This document shows positions 18,956-27,625 of a stretch of DNA of 64,000 nt, piece after piece. The notes under the pieces were generated by a model, which had not been told where the DNA came from, ran no database searches, and worked only from the letters and a program-made list of their open reading frames with translations. The number at the start of each line of letters is the position of its first letter. The first letter of the stretch is position 1. The position numbers and the translations under genes are program-made. Source of the stretch: Micromonospora sp. NBC_00389 (GTDB lineage: Bacteria > Actinomycetota > Actinomycetes > Mycobacteriales > Micromonosporaceae); contig NZ_CP107947.1 of NCBI RefSeq assembly GCF_036059255.1, forward strand, positions 4,526,001-4,590,000, given 5' to 3'.

Positions 18956-19735
18956 ATGCTCTGGATCGGTACGAGCTGGAAGATGAACAAGACCATCGGG
19001 GAGAGCCGCGACTACGCCCGGCGGCTGGCCGCGGCACTGGCCGAGGCGCCGCTGCCCCAGGGAGTGCAACCCTTCATCCTGCCGCCGCACACCAGTCTCG
19101 CGGCCGTCCGCGACCAGCTCGCCGGCGCGCCCGTGATGCTCGGCGCACAGAACGCGCACTGGGCAAAGGAGGGGGCTTGCACGGGCGAGATCTCCATGCG
19201 CATGGTCGCCGACGCGGGCGCCCAAGTCGTCGAAATGGGCCACTCCGAACGGCGGGAGCAGTTCGGGGAAACCGATGAGACCGTGGCGCGCAGGGCCCGC
19301 GCGGCCGTCGACCTGGGCCTGCTGCCGCTGATCTGCGTCGGTGAGCCGCGGTCGGTCCGCGCGGCCGGTCGCGCGGAGCGGTTCGTCACCGAGCAGGTAC
19401 GGGTGGCCCTGTCCCTGCTGCGTCCCGACGAGATCGGAGGAGCGCTGATCGCGTACGAGCCGGTGTGGGCCATCGGCGCTCGCGGAACACCTGCGACCCC
19501 CGAGCAGGTCGCGCCTGTCATGGACCTGATCGCCGAAGAGGTCCGCCGTCTCAGCGACGGAGGCGGATGCCACGCCCTGCTGTATGGGGGGGGCGTCGAC
19601 CTCGACAATGCCGCCCTCCTGCTGCGTGACACGCCCGCGGACGGGCTCTTCGTCGGCCGGGCCGCCTGGGGTGTCGACGGATTGCTGCAACTGCTCGCGA
19701 TCGGAAGTCGGCACGTCGAGGTCGCTGCCGCGTAG
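18956..19735 (+). CDS. Triosephosphate isomerase homologue, probable L-erythrulose 1-phosphate isomerase
   Basis: A 259-residue TIM barrel with all catalytic residues of the family: the lysine in GTSWKMNKT, histidine in EMGHSERR, glutamate in YEPVWAIG and the GGGV phosphate loop. Housekeeping TIM is normally encoded with gap and pgk, not in a sugar operon. In tetritol operons a TIM paralogue (EryH/TpiA2 in Brucella, LerI in mycobacteria) interconverts L-erythrulose 1-phosphate and D-erythrulose 4-phosphate. That fits the last missing step here. GAGGAAGGGG lies upstream of the ATG. This gene ends the operon, and an IS6 fragment begins 60 bases later. Confidence 0.85.
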   Translation: MLWIGTSWKMNKTIGESRDYARRLAAALAEAPLPQGVQPFILPPHTSLAAVRDQLAGAPVMLGAQNAHWAKEGACTGEISMRMVADAGAQVVEMGHSERREQFGETDETVARRARAAVDLGLLPLICVGEPRSVRAAGRAERFVTEQVRVALSLLRPDEIGGALIAYEPVWAIGARGTPATPEQVAPVMDLIAEEVRRLSDGGGCHALLYGGGVDLDNAALLLRDTPADGLFVGRAAWGVDGLLQLLAIGSRHVEVAAA

Positions 19736-19797
19736 GCGCTTCGCGGCCGCCAATCGCCTGCCACTGGTGGCCCCTCGCCGCGATCGCTAAATCCGCT

Positions 19798-20138
19798 GGG
19801 GTCCTGTTGCGTTGCCGGATCGATGAACGCGTTGTCCCCCGGGGGGGCCGAGGTCAGATCGCCTGGGCGAGCTCAGCAAACGCCGTCGACACCCGCGTTG
19901 CCGGCGGGGCATCGACGGCGAGTTCGTAGTGGCCACGTCGTAGGTTCTGCATAAGGCGTGTCCAGCGATGATCACCTGCGTTGTCCTGTCGGTTCGTAGT
20001 CCGCGCATCGGTCTCAACCGGTGTTTGAGCTGGCTGTGGTCGGCCTCGATCGGGTTGTTCGCGTACTGCTCGACGTGGTGCCACGCCTGCGGGATCAGCT
20101 CGTCGAGCACTCTGCGGTAGACCGGCGCGGCGTCGGTG
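19798..20138 (-). mobile_element. IS6-family insertion sequence, 3' end fragment
   Basis: A terminal inverted repeat at about 19798-19821 (TGTTGCGTTGCCGGATC) is followed on the minus strand by the end of an IS6 transposase. The visible piece is NNPIEADHSQLKHRLRPMRG and downstream residues up to the stop at 19854-19856. A frameshift near the HAL/MQN segment splits it into two frames. Homology with the fuller copy at 28423-29243 stops at about 20138, just before the next gene. The catalytic N-terminal half is missing. Confidence 0.8.
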
Positions 20139-20147
20139 GGTGTGAGT

Positions 20148-20420
20148 ATGCGGTTGATCGACTTGGTGGAGCGCCTAGACCAGCTCCCCGATGAGGCGAC
20201 GATCTACGCCGGCCGACCCTGGTCCCCGGAGGCGCGCGCCGAGGCTGTGGTGGACGATGAGAACCAGCGGCCTGACTACCTGCTTGAAGTCAGCCTGGCG
20301 CGTGAGGTGCTTGAGGTCTGGTCGGCGTGGCGCGGTGGCCGAACACCAAGCCCAGCCGAGGCGTGCGCCGCCGTAATCCACTACGCGGAATGGGACGCCT
20401 ACTTGCCGGTGGAGGAGTAG
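20148..20420 (+). CDS. Small DUF7716-like protein of unknown function
   Basis: A 90-residue acidic protein with MRLIDLVERLDQLPDEATIY at the start and an AREVLEVWSAWR helix. It resembles small uncharacterised DUF7716-type proteins (remembered from databases, low certainty). The ATG at 20148 gives the natural N-terminus. The IS6 fragment ends only about ten bases upstream, so the native promoter is probably gone and expression is doubtful. Nothing indicates a function. Confidence 0.55.
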   Translation: MRLIDLVERLDQLPDEATIYAGRPWSPEARAEAVVDDENQRPDYLLEVSLAREVLEVWSAWRGGRTPSPAEACAAVIHYAEWDAYLPVEE

Positions 20421-20702
20421 CCGTCAGCCGCCCCTTGACCGAGCGGTCCGTATCTAGTCGGCAAGAGGTCGACGCACAGCGGGGGAGTGGTGTGAGATGT
20501 CGGAAGCATTTCCGCTGCTAGACCCCCACGTGCCAGGGCGGCGGGGCGCATTTTGATCTCACAATCCCTCGGTCGCCACGTCGGTCTTGACGAACGCCAT
20601 TGAGACTCGTCCGGTCGGGCGCTCCACCTTGTCCCCGCCCGGGGAGCCTGGACGGTCTGCGACTGCCCGACGAGGAAATCCGCACCGGGGTAAGTTGCTC
20701 TG

Positions 20703-21223
20703 GTGATAGCACCCGCGTGGGAAGAGATCTCAAGCGAGCGCTACGAGGACTTTTGGGCACCGTTTCAGGCCAGGTTCGACTTTTCTCCTCGCTACACCGA
20801 ACCGGGTCCCGCGATCGTCGAGCCCCAGCCCTCGGTAACCATCGACCTCGGCCCACTGTTCACCAGCCCGCGCCCTACGTTCGCGGCGGGCCGAGCGGCG
20901 GTCAACGCCCTCGCGCTACTGGCCATGACGCAGGCCTTTCCCGACTCCGAGCGGATCCTCGTGCTGGATTGGCAACATCCCAGTTAATGGTTCTGGCCCC
21001 ACCGAGAGGCCACCGGCGACGACCAGGTGTGGCCGGCGAGGCGGGCGTGGCCGGTCGAGGTGTTTCCGGACGGGGACTACTACGCCTTCCTCACGGAGGA
21101 CATGACCGAAGGCACCTTCGGCCACCGTGGGAGCAGACCCTCTGCATCTTCCGCCCCCGCCTGAGGCCGAAGCTGGAACCTCTGCTCACCAACTGGTTGC
21201 CGGTCAAGCGTTCATACCGGTGA
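20703..21223 (+). pseudogene. DUF2716-family protein, broken by a stop and a frameshift
   Basis: The frame encodes a DUF2716-like protein: MIAPAWEEISSERYEDFWAP, then VLDWQHPS. A TAA at about 20985-20987 interrupts it. Directly after the stop the same frame continues with family sequence (WFWPHREATGDD, PDGDYYAFLTEDMTEGTFGH). A frameshift near 21127 is followed by PWEQTLCIFRPRLRPKLEPL to a TGA at 21221-21223. Homologues have tyrosine at the stop position, so a TAC-to-TAA change is likely. The gene is inactivated twice. Function of the family is unknown. Confidence 0.78.
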
Positions 21224-21374
21224 TCTTTGCAAGGCAGGGGAGTGGCGTGCCCGTTGCGTGGCCGTTGGCGCGGGAGTCGAGGGTCAACGGCGGTCAGCTT
21301 CTGGGCGTGGGTGCCGGCATGGCGACGCAGGTCAAGCCAGGTCACTGCCCCGCGACTCCCGGGCGTGTCCACAC

Positions 21375-21419
21375 TTTCTAAACCGTGTGTCGCAGGTTCG
21401 AATCCTGCCGGGGGCACCA
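21375..21419 (+). other. tRNA-Arg(TCT) 3' half: attachment-site relic
   Basis: From TTTCTAA the sequence follows a tRNA from the anticodon loop through a T-arm (GCAGG-TTCGAAT-CCTGC) to an acceptor strand CGGGGGC, discriminator A and encoded CCA. The anticodon reads TCT. The matching 5' half (GCCCCCG and a D-arm) is not present upstream, so this is not a complete gene. Such 3' halves are left or created when an integrative element recombines at a tRNA gene. It separates the DUF2716 relic from recD2. Confidence 0.72.
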
Positions 21420-21572
21420 GGTCAACGCCTTGATCAACGATCGCTGTTCCGCCTTCCGGGGCTTCGTGCCCGCTGCGTGCCCGATCGCTTTGCCGCCTTC
21501 GCCCTGCTCGCGCCCAGGTGCTCGGCGACCTCAGCGTCCCGTCCGTCGACCGGCTGCCGGTTCGATTAGCTG

Positions 21573-23786
21573 TCAGGTGAGCCGGTGGTCGAGGGCGGTG
21601 TGGCGGCGGCCGGCGCCGACGGTGCGCACGGCGGCGGCGAGAGCCCGCCGCGAGCCGATGAGGACGACGAGTTTCTTGGCGCGGGTGACGGCGGTGTAGA
21701 GCAGGTTGCGTTGCAGCATCATCCAGGCGCTCGTGGTGAGGGGGATGACCACTGCGGGGTATTCGGAGCCCTGGGATCGGTGGATGGTCATGGCGTAGGC
21801 GTGGGCGAGTTCGTCGAGTTCGTCGAAGTCGTAGTCGATGCTTTCGTCCTCGTCAGTGCGCACCGTGAGGGTCTGTTCGTCTGGGGAGAGGGCGGTGACG
21901 ATGCCGAGGGTGCCGTTGAAGACACCAGCCTGGCCCTTGTCGTAGTTGTTGCGAATCTGGGTGACCTTGTCGCCGATGCGGAACACCCGCCCACCCATTC
22001 GCCGCTCCGGCTGGCCCTCGCGGTGCGGGGTGAGGCGCTGCTGGAGCAGGGTGTTGAGTGCGCCGGCGCCGGCGGGGCCGCGGTGCATGGGGGTGAGGAC
22101 CTGAACGTCCCGGCGCGGGTCGAGCCCGAACTTTGCGGGGATGCGGGTGCATGCGACGTCGACGGTCAGAGCGGCGGTGGCGTCGGTGTCGTCGCAGGCG
22201 AACAGGAAGAAATCCGACAGGCCTTCCAGGAGGGGTGAGCGGCCGGCGTTGATGCGGTGGGCGTTGGTGACGACGCCGGACTGGGCGGCCTGGCGGAAGA
22301 TCTGCGTCAACCGCACCCGCGGGATCGCGGGGGCGGCGAGTAGGTCGCGCAGGACCTCTCCGGCGCCGACGGAGGGGAGTTGGTCGACGTCACCGACCAG
22401 CAGTAGGTGCGCGCCGGGCGGAATAGCTTTGACGAGTTTGTTGGCCAGAATCAGGTCGAGCATGGAGGCCTCGTCGACGACGAGCAGATCCACGTCGAGG
22501 GGGTTGTCCCGGTCGTAGGAGGCGTCGCCGCCGGGGCGTAGTTGCAGCAGCCGGTGCACGGTGGCCGCGGGGTGCCCGGTGAGCTCGGACAGTCGTTTGG
22601 CGGCGCGGCCGGTCGGGGCGACGAGGGTGACCTTGGCTTTCTTAGCGGCGGCGAGTTCGACGATCGAGCGGACGGTGAAGCTCTTGCCGCAGCCCGGCCC
22701 GCCCGTCAGCACCGCCACCTTCGACGTCAGCGCCAGGCGGACGGCCTGTTCCTGCTCCGGGGCCAGGTCGGCGCCGGTGCGCACCTTCAACCACGCGAGG
22801 GCCTTGCCCCACGCAACGCCGGCGAAGTGGGGCAGCCGGTCGGCCCGGTCGTTGAGCAGGCGCAGCAGGGAGCCAGCGAGGGACTGCTCGGCGCGGTGGA
22901 ACGGCACCAGATACACCGCCTGCACCGGCTCCCCGTCCGGGCCGGGCAGCGTCTCGCGGACGACGCCCTCGTCGGCGGCGAGGTCGTCGAGGCAGCGGGT
23001 GACGAGGTCGCCGGGCACGTCGAGGATCTTCGTGGCGTCGGCGACGAGCTGCGTGGCAGGCAGGAAGCAGTGGCCGCTGTCGGTGGCCTCGGACAGGGTG
23101 TACTGCAGCCCGGCCATGACCCGCTGGGGGCTGTCGTGGGGGATCCCGACGGCTTGGGCGATGGTGTCGGCGGTCTTGAACCCGATGCCCCACACGTCCG
23201 CGGCCAGCCGGTACGGCTCCTTCGTGACCACGCCGATGGAAGCGTCGCCGTACTGCTTGAAGATCCGCACTCCTAGGGACGTCGACACCCCGACGCCTTG
23301 CAGGAAGACCATCACCTCTTTGATGGCTTGCTGCTCCTCCCACGCCGCGGTGATCTTCGCGGTGCGTTTCGGCCCCAGCCCGGGCACCTCGACCAGCCGG
23401 GCGGGTTCCTCCTCGATCACCTGCAGGGTGTCCAGGCCGAAGTGGGCCACGATCCGCTCGGCGAACACCGGCCCGATACCTTTGACCAGGCCGGAGCCGA
23501 GGTAGCGCTGGATGCCCTGGATCGTGGCCGGCAGGACCGTGGTGTACGAGTCGACCTCGAACTGCCGGCCGTACTTCGGATGCGACGACCACCACCCCGA
23601 CAACCGCAGGCTCTCCCCAGGCTGCGCCCCCAACAACGACCCCACCACGGTCAACAGGTCGCTGCTGCGGTCGGTAGCCACCCGGGCCACGGTGTAGCCC
23701 GTCTCCTCGTTGACATACGTCAGCCGCTCCAGCACCGCGTCCAGCGTGGCAAGCGGCACACGGGCGGCGGCGGTCACGGCAACCAT
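21573..23786 (-). CDS. recD2: RecD2-type SF1B DNA helicase
   Basis: The 737-residue protein has the RecD2 layout: an N-terminal OB-like and helix-hairpin-helix region (VNEETGYTVARV, then GIGPVFAERIVAHFG and VPGLGPKRTAKI), then two RecA-like domains. Walker A is LTGGPGCGKSFT, Walker B is LLVVDEASMLD, and the C-terminus has YAMTIHRSQGSEYPAVV and LLYTAVTRAKKLV. It is a 5'-3' helicase acting in DNA repair without RecBC. The frame is open to 24164, but ATG 23786 gives the standard N-terminus and length. The upstream extension has no helicase character. Confidence 0.92.
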   Translation of the reverse strand: MVAVTAAARVPLATLDAVLERLTYVNEETGYTVARVATDRSSDLLTVVGSLLGAQPGESLRLSGWWSSHPKYGRQFEVDSYTTVLPATIQGIQRYLGSGLVKGIGPVFAERIVAHFGLDTLQVIEEEPARLVEVPGLGPKRTAKITAAWEEQQAIKEVMVFLQGVGVSTSLGVRIFKQYGDASIGVVTKEPYRLAADVWGIGFKTADTIAQAVGIPHDSPQRVMAGLQYTLSEATDSGHCFLPATQLVADATKILDVPGDLVTRCLDDLAADEGVVRETLPGPDGEPVQAVYLVPFHRAEQSLAGSLLRLLNDRADRLPHFAGVAWGKALAWLKVRTGADLAPEQEQAVRLALTSKVAVLTGGPGCGKSFTVRSIVELAAAKKAKVTLVAPTGRAAKRLSELTGHPAATVHRLLQLRPGGDASYDRDNPLDVDLLVVDEASMLDLILANKLVKAIPPGAHLLLVGDVDQLPSVGAGEVLRDLLAAPAIPRVRLTQIFRQAAQSGVVTNAHRINAGRSPLLEGLSDFFLFACDDTDATAALTVDVACTRIPAKFGLDPRRDVQVLTPMHRGPAGAGALNTLLQQRLTPHREGQPERRMGGRVFRIGDKVTQIRNNYDKGQAGVFNGTLGIVTALSPDEQTLTVRTDEDESIDYDFDELDELAHAYAMTIHRSQGSEYPAVVIPLTTSAWMMLQRNLLYTAVTRAKKLVVLIGSRRALAAAVRTVGAGRRHTALDHRLT

Positions 23787-24237
23787 CGTGCCGGCTGCCC
23801 GATCCGCCCCGCCACCCGCCCCGGTCGGCGGGACTGCCTGCGGCGGTCGGTCCGCTCGCCATACGCGGTGGGCGAGGTACCGCAACAGGTCCAGGATGTG
23901 GCGCTTCGCCTCCGCAGGAACGGAATCGGTCGCCAGCCGCTGGCGGATCGCCCTGCTGTCGGCCTCGACCTCACCCGCGCCGCGACCGGGCGCCTGGCTT
24001 CCGGAAGGTCCCTGGGCAAGCGACCCTGCGGCAGTGTGGCTCACGGTAGACGCGATCACTTGGTGATCAACTCTCACATCAGCGATGCCTGCGATCACCG
24101 CTGGCACTGGCCTTGACCGCACGCGATCAGGCCGCGGCGGTCGCCGGACGTTTGGTAATGCCATCCGGGACGCCGCGATTTCACGGCCGGACTACCTCAA
24201 GCGCGTGGGCTCCGGCCTGCTCCGACGGCGGCGACCG
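23787..24237. other. Gap between recD2 and the membrane-anchored protein gene
   Basis: The minus-strand frame continuous with recD2 stays open here. A segment of about 35 residues (near 23860-23960, with AKRHILDLLRYLAHR) looks protein-like. It has no start with a clear ribosome site and I do not recognise it. It may be a relic of an upstream gene. The rest is featureless. Confidence 0.4.
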
Positions 24238-24858
24238 TCAGGAGGTGACCGGTGTCGTCGTACCTGTGGGGCTTGCCGGTGGCGACGCCGGGTCGGTGGA
24301 CGGGGAGCCGCTGGGCGCCGGGCTGCTCGGCCCCGGCGTGCCGCCCGACGGGGTCGGACCAGGTGTGGACGGGGCCGGGGTGGGGCTGCCGGACGGGCTG
24401 GGAGTGGCGGTGGGCGGCGGCAACGAGGGGGCGCCGGTCGATCCGGGCGTCGGACGCACCGTCGGCTTCGTGGTCGGTGGCCTGGTGGCCGGGCTCGTGG
24501 CCGTCGGCTTCGGTGCGCTGGTCGCCGAGCGCGGAGTCGCCGGGTCGGCGGTCGGCTGGCGCAGCGACTCGGTCTGGGCCACCGGAACGGTCGGTGGTGC
24601 GATGTCGGTGGGAGACGGACCGGAGACGACGTCCGCACTGGGCGTCGCCGGGAGATCCGGCGTGGGGGTGGCCGGTGCCGGCCGGAGGTCCGGCGCGTCG
24701 GCGGCCCGCGCCTGTACGGCGCCGCCGGAGTCAGCCTCGGCGTCTCCGATCAGCGCGAAGCCGAGGCCCGCTCCGCCGACCAGCAGGGCGGCGAGGGCTC
24801 CGGTCGCGACGGGCAGCGCGGCCGAACGGGGTGGGCGGGGACGCCGGTGGGCGGGCAA
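24238..24858 (-). CDS. Membrane-anchored protein with a long proline/threonine/serine-rich tail
   Basis: The predicted 206-residue product has a short basic N-terminus, one hydrophobic segment (ATGALAALLVGGAGLGFAL) and then about 150 residues rich in proline, threonine, serine and alanine. The tail is a low-complexity domain typical of actinobacterial surface proteins, possibly glycosylated. The start is taken as TTG at 24858-24856 because AGGAG lies six bases upstream of it on the minus strand. A longer frame from 24930 has no such signal. No catalytic domain is visible, so a structural or spacer role is all that can be proposed. Confidence 0.55.
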   Translation of the reverse strand: MPAHRRPRPPRSAALPVATGALAALLVGGAGLGFALIGDAEADSGGAVQARAADAPDLRPAPATPTPDLPATPSADVVSGPSPTDIAPPTVPVAQTESLRQPTADPATPRSATSAPKPTATSPATRPPTTKPTVRPTPGSTGAPSLPPPTATPSPSGSPTPAPSTPGPTPSGGTPGPSSPAPSGSPSTDPASPPASPTGTTTPVTS

Positions 24859-25099
24859 CGAACACTCCTGACCTGCTGGGACGACTGAGCTGGCGCGACG
24901 ACGTCGACCCCCGACCCTGCCGCCCGCCATGCGCGACCGCCAATGGCCGGACGGCGGAGGTGACCGGGATCACCACCAATCAGGCATGCGGCGGCCGAGG
25001 CAGCCACCAGACCGACATGTCGGACGAGCGCGCCGATGCGGCGGAGATCAACGCCCTGTTGCCCGGCTCGCCGAGCCGGAAATGCTGACCGGCATGGAG

Positions 25100-25895
25100 A
25101 AGCGCGGGCGGTCGGCGGCGTGGACCTGGCCATCGACCCGCCGGCCTGGCTGACCGGCTCGGCTGGGGACTGGCGCGTCGCGCTGGACGCCGGGCAGCCG
25201 GGTACCAGCCGGCCGCTGCAATTCTCGTCGATGTCGCAGCCGCGCGGGTCGAAGTGGATGCCCAGGCCGCTGCTCAGCATCGGCAACGCGTCCGGGGTGG
25301 CCGCCCATCGTCGGGTGCGCTGCTTGCGGGAGGCGACCACGACCTCGCCGGGCAGGTAGGGGTAGATCCTGTCCTGTTCGTCGGCGTCGTCGTGCAGCAC
25401 CTTGATCGCCGCGCGCAGCCGCGACGGGTTGCCCGGGTCGGCCTCGCCCACCATCGTCCGCGGGTCCTCCGCGGTGATCAGCGGGGCGCCGGTCTCGTCG
25501 TCCAGTTCGCCGACGATGACGTAAGACTCGTGCAGCCAGAGCATCTTGTTGTGGGTATCCGAGGCCACCACCGACAGGCCGGCCCGCTCCCAGACCGCCG
25601 CGGCCTCGGCGTCGCCGGTGACGTCGGCGTCCCGCGCGGTGCGGAACCCGACCGGGGTCATCCGCTCCGACCCGGCCGAGGTGATCAGCTCGGCGAAGTT
25701 CCACCGGCTGTGCAACGCCTCGAAGGACTCCCGGGCCGCCTCCGCGCCCTCGGGCATCGGCGGCGATCCGGCGTAGTAGTTGTGCAGCTTCCACAGCCGC
25801 TGGCGCCGGTTCCGGTCGTTGAGCTGGAAGACCAGCCGCTTCATCCACCAGCCGGGAGAGTTGCGCTGCTCCACGTCGATCGGCACGCCGCGCAC
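25100..25895 (-). pseudogene. Phage portal protein, 3'-truncated
   Basis: The minus strand encodes about 235 residues resembling actinophage portal proteins (SPP1 gp6-like): WKLHNYYAGSPPMPEG, WNFAELITSAGSERMTPVGF and AAVWERAGLSVVASDTHNKM. After about residue 230 (near 25205) family character fades into unrelated sequence and the frame drifts to a later stop. A complete portal would be about twice as long. In the minus orientation it lies directly downstream of a terminase fragment, the usual phage order. It is a prophage scrap. Confidence 0.78.
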
Positions 25896-25938
25896 CTCCT
25901 CGGTGCGCGATCGGCTATGGCTAATCGACGGCTTATTA

Positions 25939-25953
25939 GCGGATTAAATCCGC
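25939..25953. promoter_or_regulatory. Perfect palindrome between terminase and portal remnants
   Basis: GCGGATT-A-AATCCGC is a 15-base perfect inverted repeat with an AT-rich centre. It lies about 45 bases upstream of the portal start, in the only AT-rich spot of this segment. It could be an operator or a short hairpin left from the phage. No function can be shown. Confidence 0.35.
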
Positions 25954-26160
25954 CATAATCGGCGCCCGAGTGTCAGCGGGCGCCGATACTCTTCACCACG
26001 CGGAAGGTCGGGGTCCGAAGGACTTCTGCACCCGGCCGCCCGAGGCAGTGAACGCCGAGGGCAACGACCCCGGGCCTTCCGTCCAAACCTCGGTCCGCGT
26101 TCGGGTCGCGGCCCGATGCCGGCGCCGCCCGTATCCCCCGCAACGGGCGGCGTCCGGCAT

Positions 26161-26352
26161 TTACCGGATCCGCTTCGCGGCGTACGCCTTGCGCCGGCGC
26201 GGCTTCACGTTGGCGGCGATCGCGTCGCCGCGCGCCTCGAAACTGAGCACCGCGGCCATCACACTGTCGATGCGGCGAGGCGATTTCGGGTAATCCATCC
26301 CGATCTGCACCCCAGCGTTCGTGAGCTTGCGGCGAGCATTCGAGGCATGGCG
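26161..26352 (-). pseudogene. Phage terminase large subunit, C-terminal fragment
   Basis: The minus strand encodes about 63 residues ending in a very basic tail. It includes FEARGDAIAANVKPRRRKAY, preceded by a YPKSPRRIDSVMAAVL segment. This K-S-P-R-(K/R)-I-D-x-x-x-A pattern is the end of large terminase subunits, where the nuclease domain finishes. Everything upstream of about 26352 is lost. Together with the portal fragment it marks the packaging module of a decayed prophage. Confidence 0.7.
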
Positions 26353-26444
26353 CCACAGCGTCATCGCCAGCACGGCGCCCTGACGAGACACTTACGGTTG
26401 CGGGGCCGGCGGTTCGTCCGACCCCGCAACCAATGCGAGGGACG

Positions 26445-26915
26445 ATGACTGAACCACTGGGCAGCGTCGAGGCGCTGCTGGCGCCAGATCACCGCGTCAT
26501 CATCGTCGCGGGTGTGGCTGCCGAGTTCCTGGACCTGCCCGCCAGGGCCAGCGCGCTTTGCTACGCCAGCGACGACGTCCTGTACCTGTTGAGCGCCTCC
26601 GGCTCCTACCACCGTGCCCGGGTGGTGCTCGAGTCGTGGGCCGCCGTCCCGCCCGACGACCGGTGGGACGTGGACGCTCAGCAGCAGGTGACCCTGGCCC
26701 TGAGCGACGGCACCGTGCACGTCTCCGGCATGTTGGAGTTCCAGGCCAGCTCGATTCTGACCCTCGGGCCGCCGGGCCGCTACCACGCTCAGGTCAGTGT
26801 CACCGGGCGTGCCGAACTGCGCCGGATCGAGGCCCAACCGGACCACCCCATCCCCATCATGGACGTGGAACGGTTCCGGGTCCGCTTTTGGGCTGCCAGG
26901 CCGGGCCGTGGGTGA
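26445..26915 (+). CDS. Hypothetical protein of about 156 residues
   Basis: The frame gives a soluble protein with no signal peptide or membrane segment. It has alternating beta-type stretches (HRVIIVAGVAAEFLDLP, VTLALSDGTVHVSGML) and ends in RFRVRFWAARPGRG. I do not recognise the family. GAGGGA lies just before ATG 26445, with a short gap. An in-frame ATG at 26433 has no ribosome site. It stands alone between the prophage scrap and a transposase relic. Base composition and codon pattern look coding. Confidence 0.6.
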   Translation: MTEPLGSVEALLAPDHRVIIVAGVAAEFLDLPARASALCYASDDVLYLLSASGSYHRARVVLESWAAVPPDDRWDVDAQQQVTLALSDGTVHVSGMLEFQASSILTLGPPGRYHAQVSVTGRAELRRIEAQPDHPIPIMDVERFRVRFWAARPGRG

Positions 26916-27077
26916 CCGTAAGGCTGGGCCGATTAAGTCCGACCCGAGGCCGCCCTCGAACTTCGGTTATCACGAGCCCGACCTTGACGCGCGACTACGG
27001 CCTGCGCTGGAGCCGGTGCGCGCGTCGGCTGGTGGATCCCACGCGCGCTCACTGCCACGGTCAGCTCGCGACTCGCC

Positions 27078-27140
27078 GGCCACCGACGCTTCGACCCCAC
27101 CATCTACCAGCAGCGCCACGGAGTCGAGTGCGGCCGGTGA
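27078..27140 (+). pseudogene. IS5-type transposase fragment
   Basis: About 19 residues (GHRRFDPTIYQQRHGVECG) match the region of IS5-family transposases that contains the catalytic glutamate, where R-N/H-x-V-E is typical. A stop follows at about 27138. The surrounding 26916-27198 holds no other recognisable feature. This is a very short relic, called on motif alone. Confidence 0.4.
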
Positions 27141-27198
27141 GGGCTGCCAGGGCGAGGGTGGTGAGGTGCCGGCTTGCGCGTGCCACGCCCCGAGTTGA

Positions 27199-27625
27199 TC
27201 AAAAGCGGATGGTCGGGTCAGTGAGCCGGGCGGCGGTGATGATCTGGCCTATGTGCGACAGCGCCTGGGGCGTATTGCCCAGGTATTCACCCATCACCAG
27301 GTCGATCTGCTCGGCGAAGATGCCGAGGTCGTTGGCCTTGGTGCAGGTGCGCTCGAAGAGCTCCGTCGCTCGTTGGTTGTCGCCGGCGAGCACCAGGCAC
27401 CCCACCAGCCAAAACGAGCACCACACGAAGCCTGCGGGTTCGTTCGCCGAGCGCCGGACGACGCCGTCGGTGGCGAGTTCCCGCTCGATGGCCTCGATCG
27501 TCGCCCGCATCCGCCCATCGGTGGCCGGGAGGAAGTTCACCAGCGGCATCAACAGCACCGAGGCGTCCAACTCGTCCGACCCGAAGGCGTCCGTGAAGGC
27601 CCCAACCCGCTCGTTCCAGCCCTGC
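27199..27625 (-). pseudogene. GH15 glucoamylase/trehalase-type protein, C-terminal fragment
   Basis: The minus-strand sequence from WNERVGAFTDAFGSDELDAS through PLVNFLPATDGRM, ANEPAGFVWCSFWLVGCL and TKANDLGIFAEQIDLVMGEY to QALSHIGQIITAARL is the C-terminal third of a glycoside hydrolase family 15 protein of the type found beside trehalose genes. It contains a catalytic-region glutamate (FAEQID). The N-terminal domain and most of the barrel are absent. It is fused in frame to a sigma-factor fragment upstream, so it is not a native gene. Confidence 0.78.

Noticed and set aside
21091..21417. Minus-strand frame beginning PPAGFEPATHGL
   Set aside because: This is the antisense reading of the tRNA-Arg 3' half and its flank, a well-known false gene.
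24252..25088. 278-codon plus-strand frame
   Set aside because: It is the complement of the proline-rich membrane protein gene and the portal remnant. It is rich in R, P and S with no motif.
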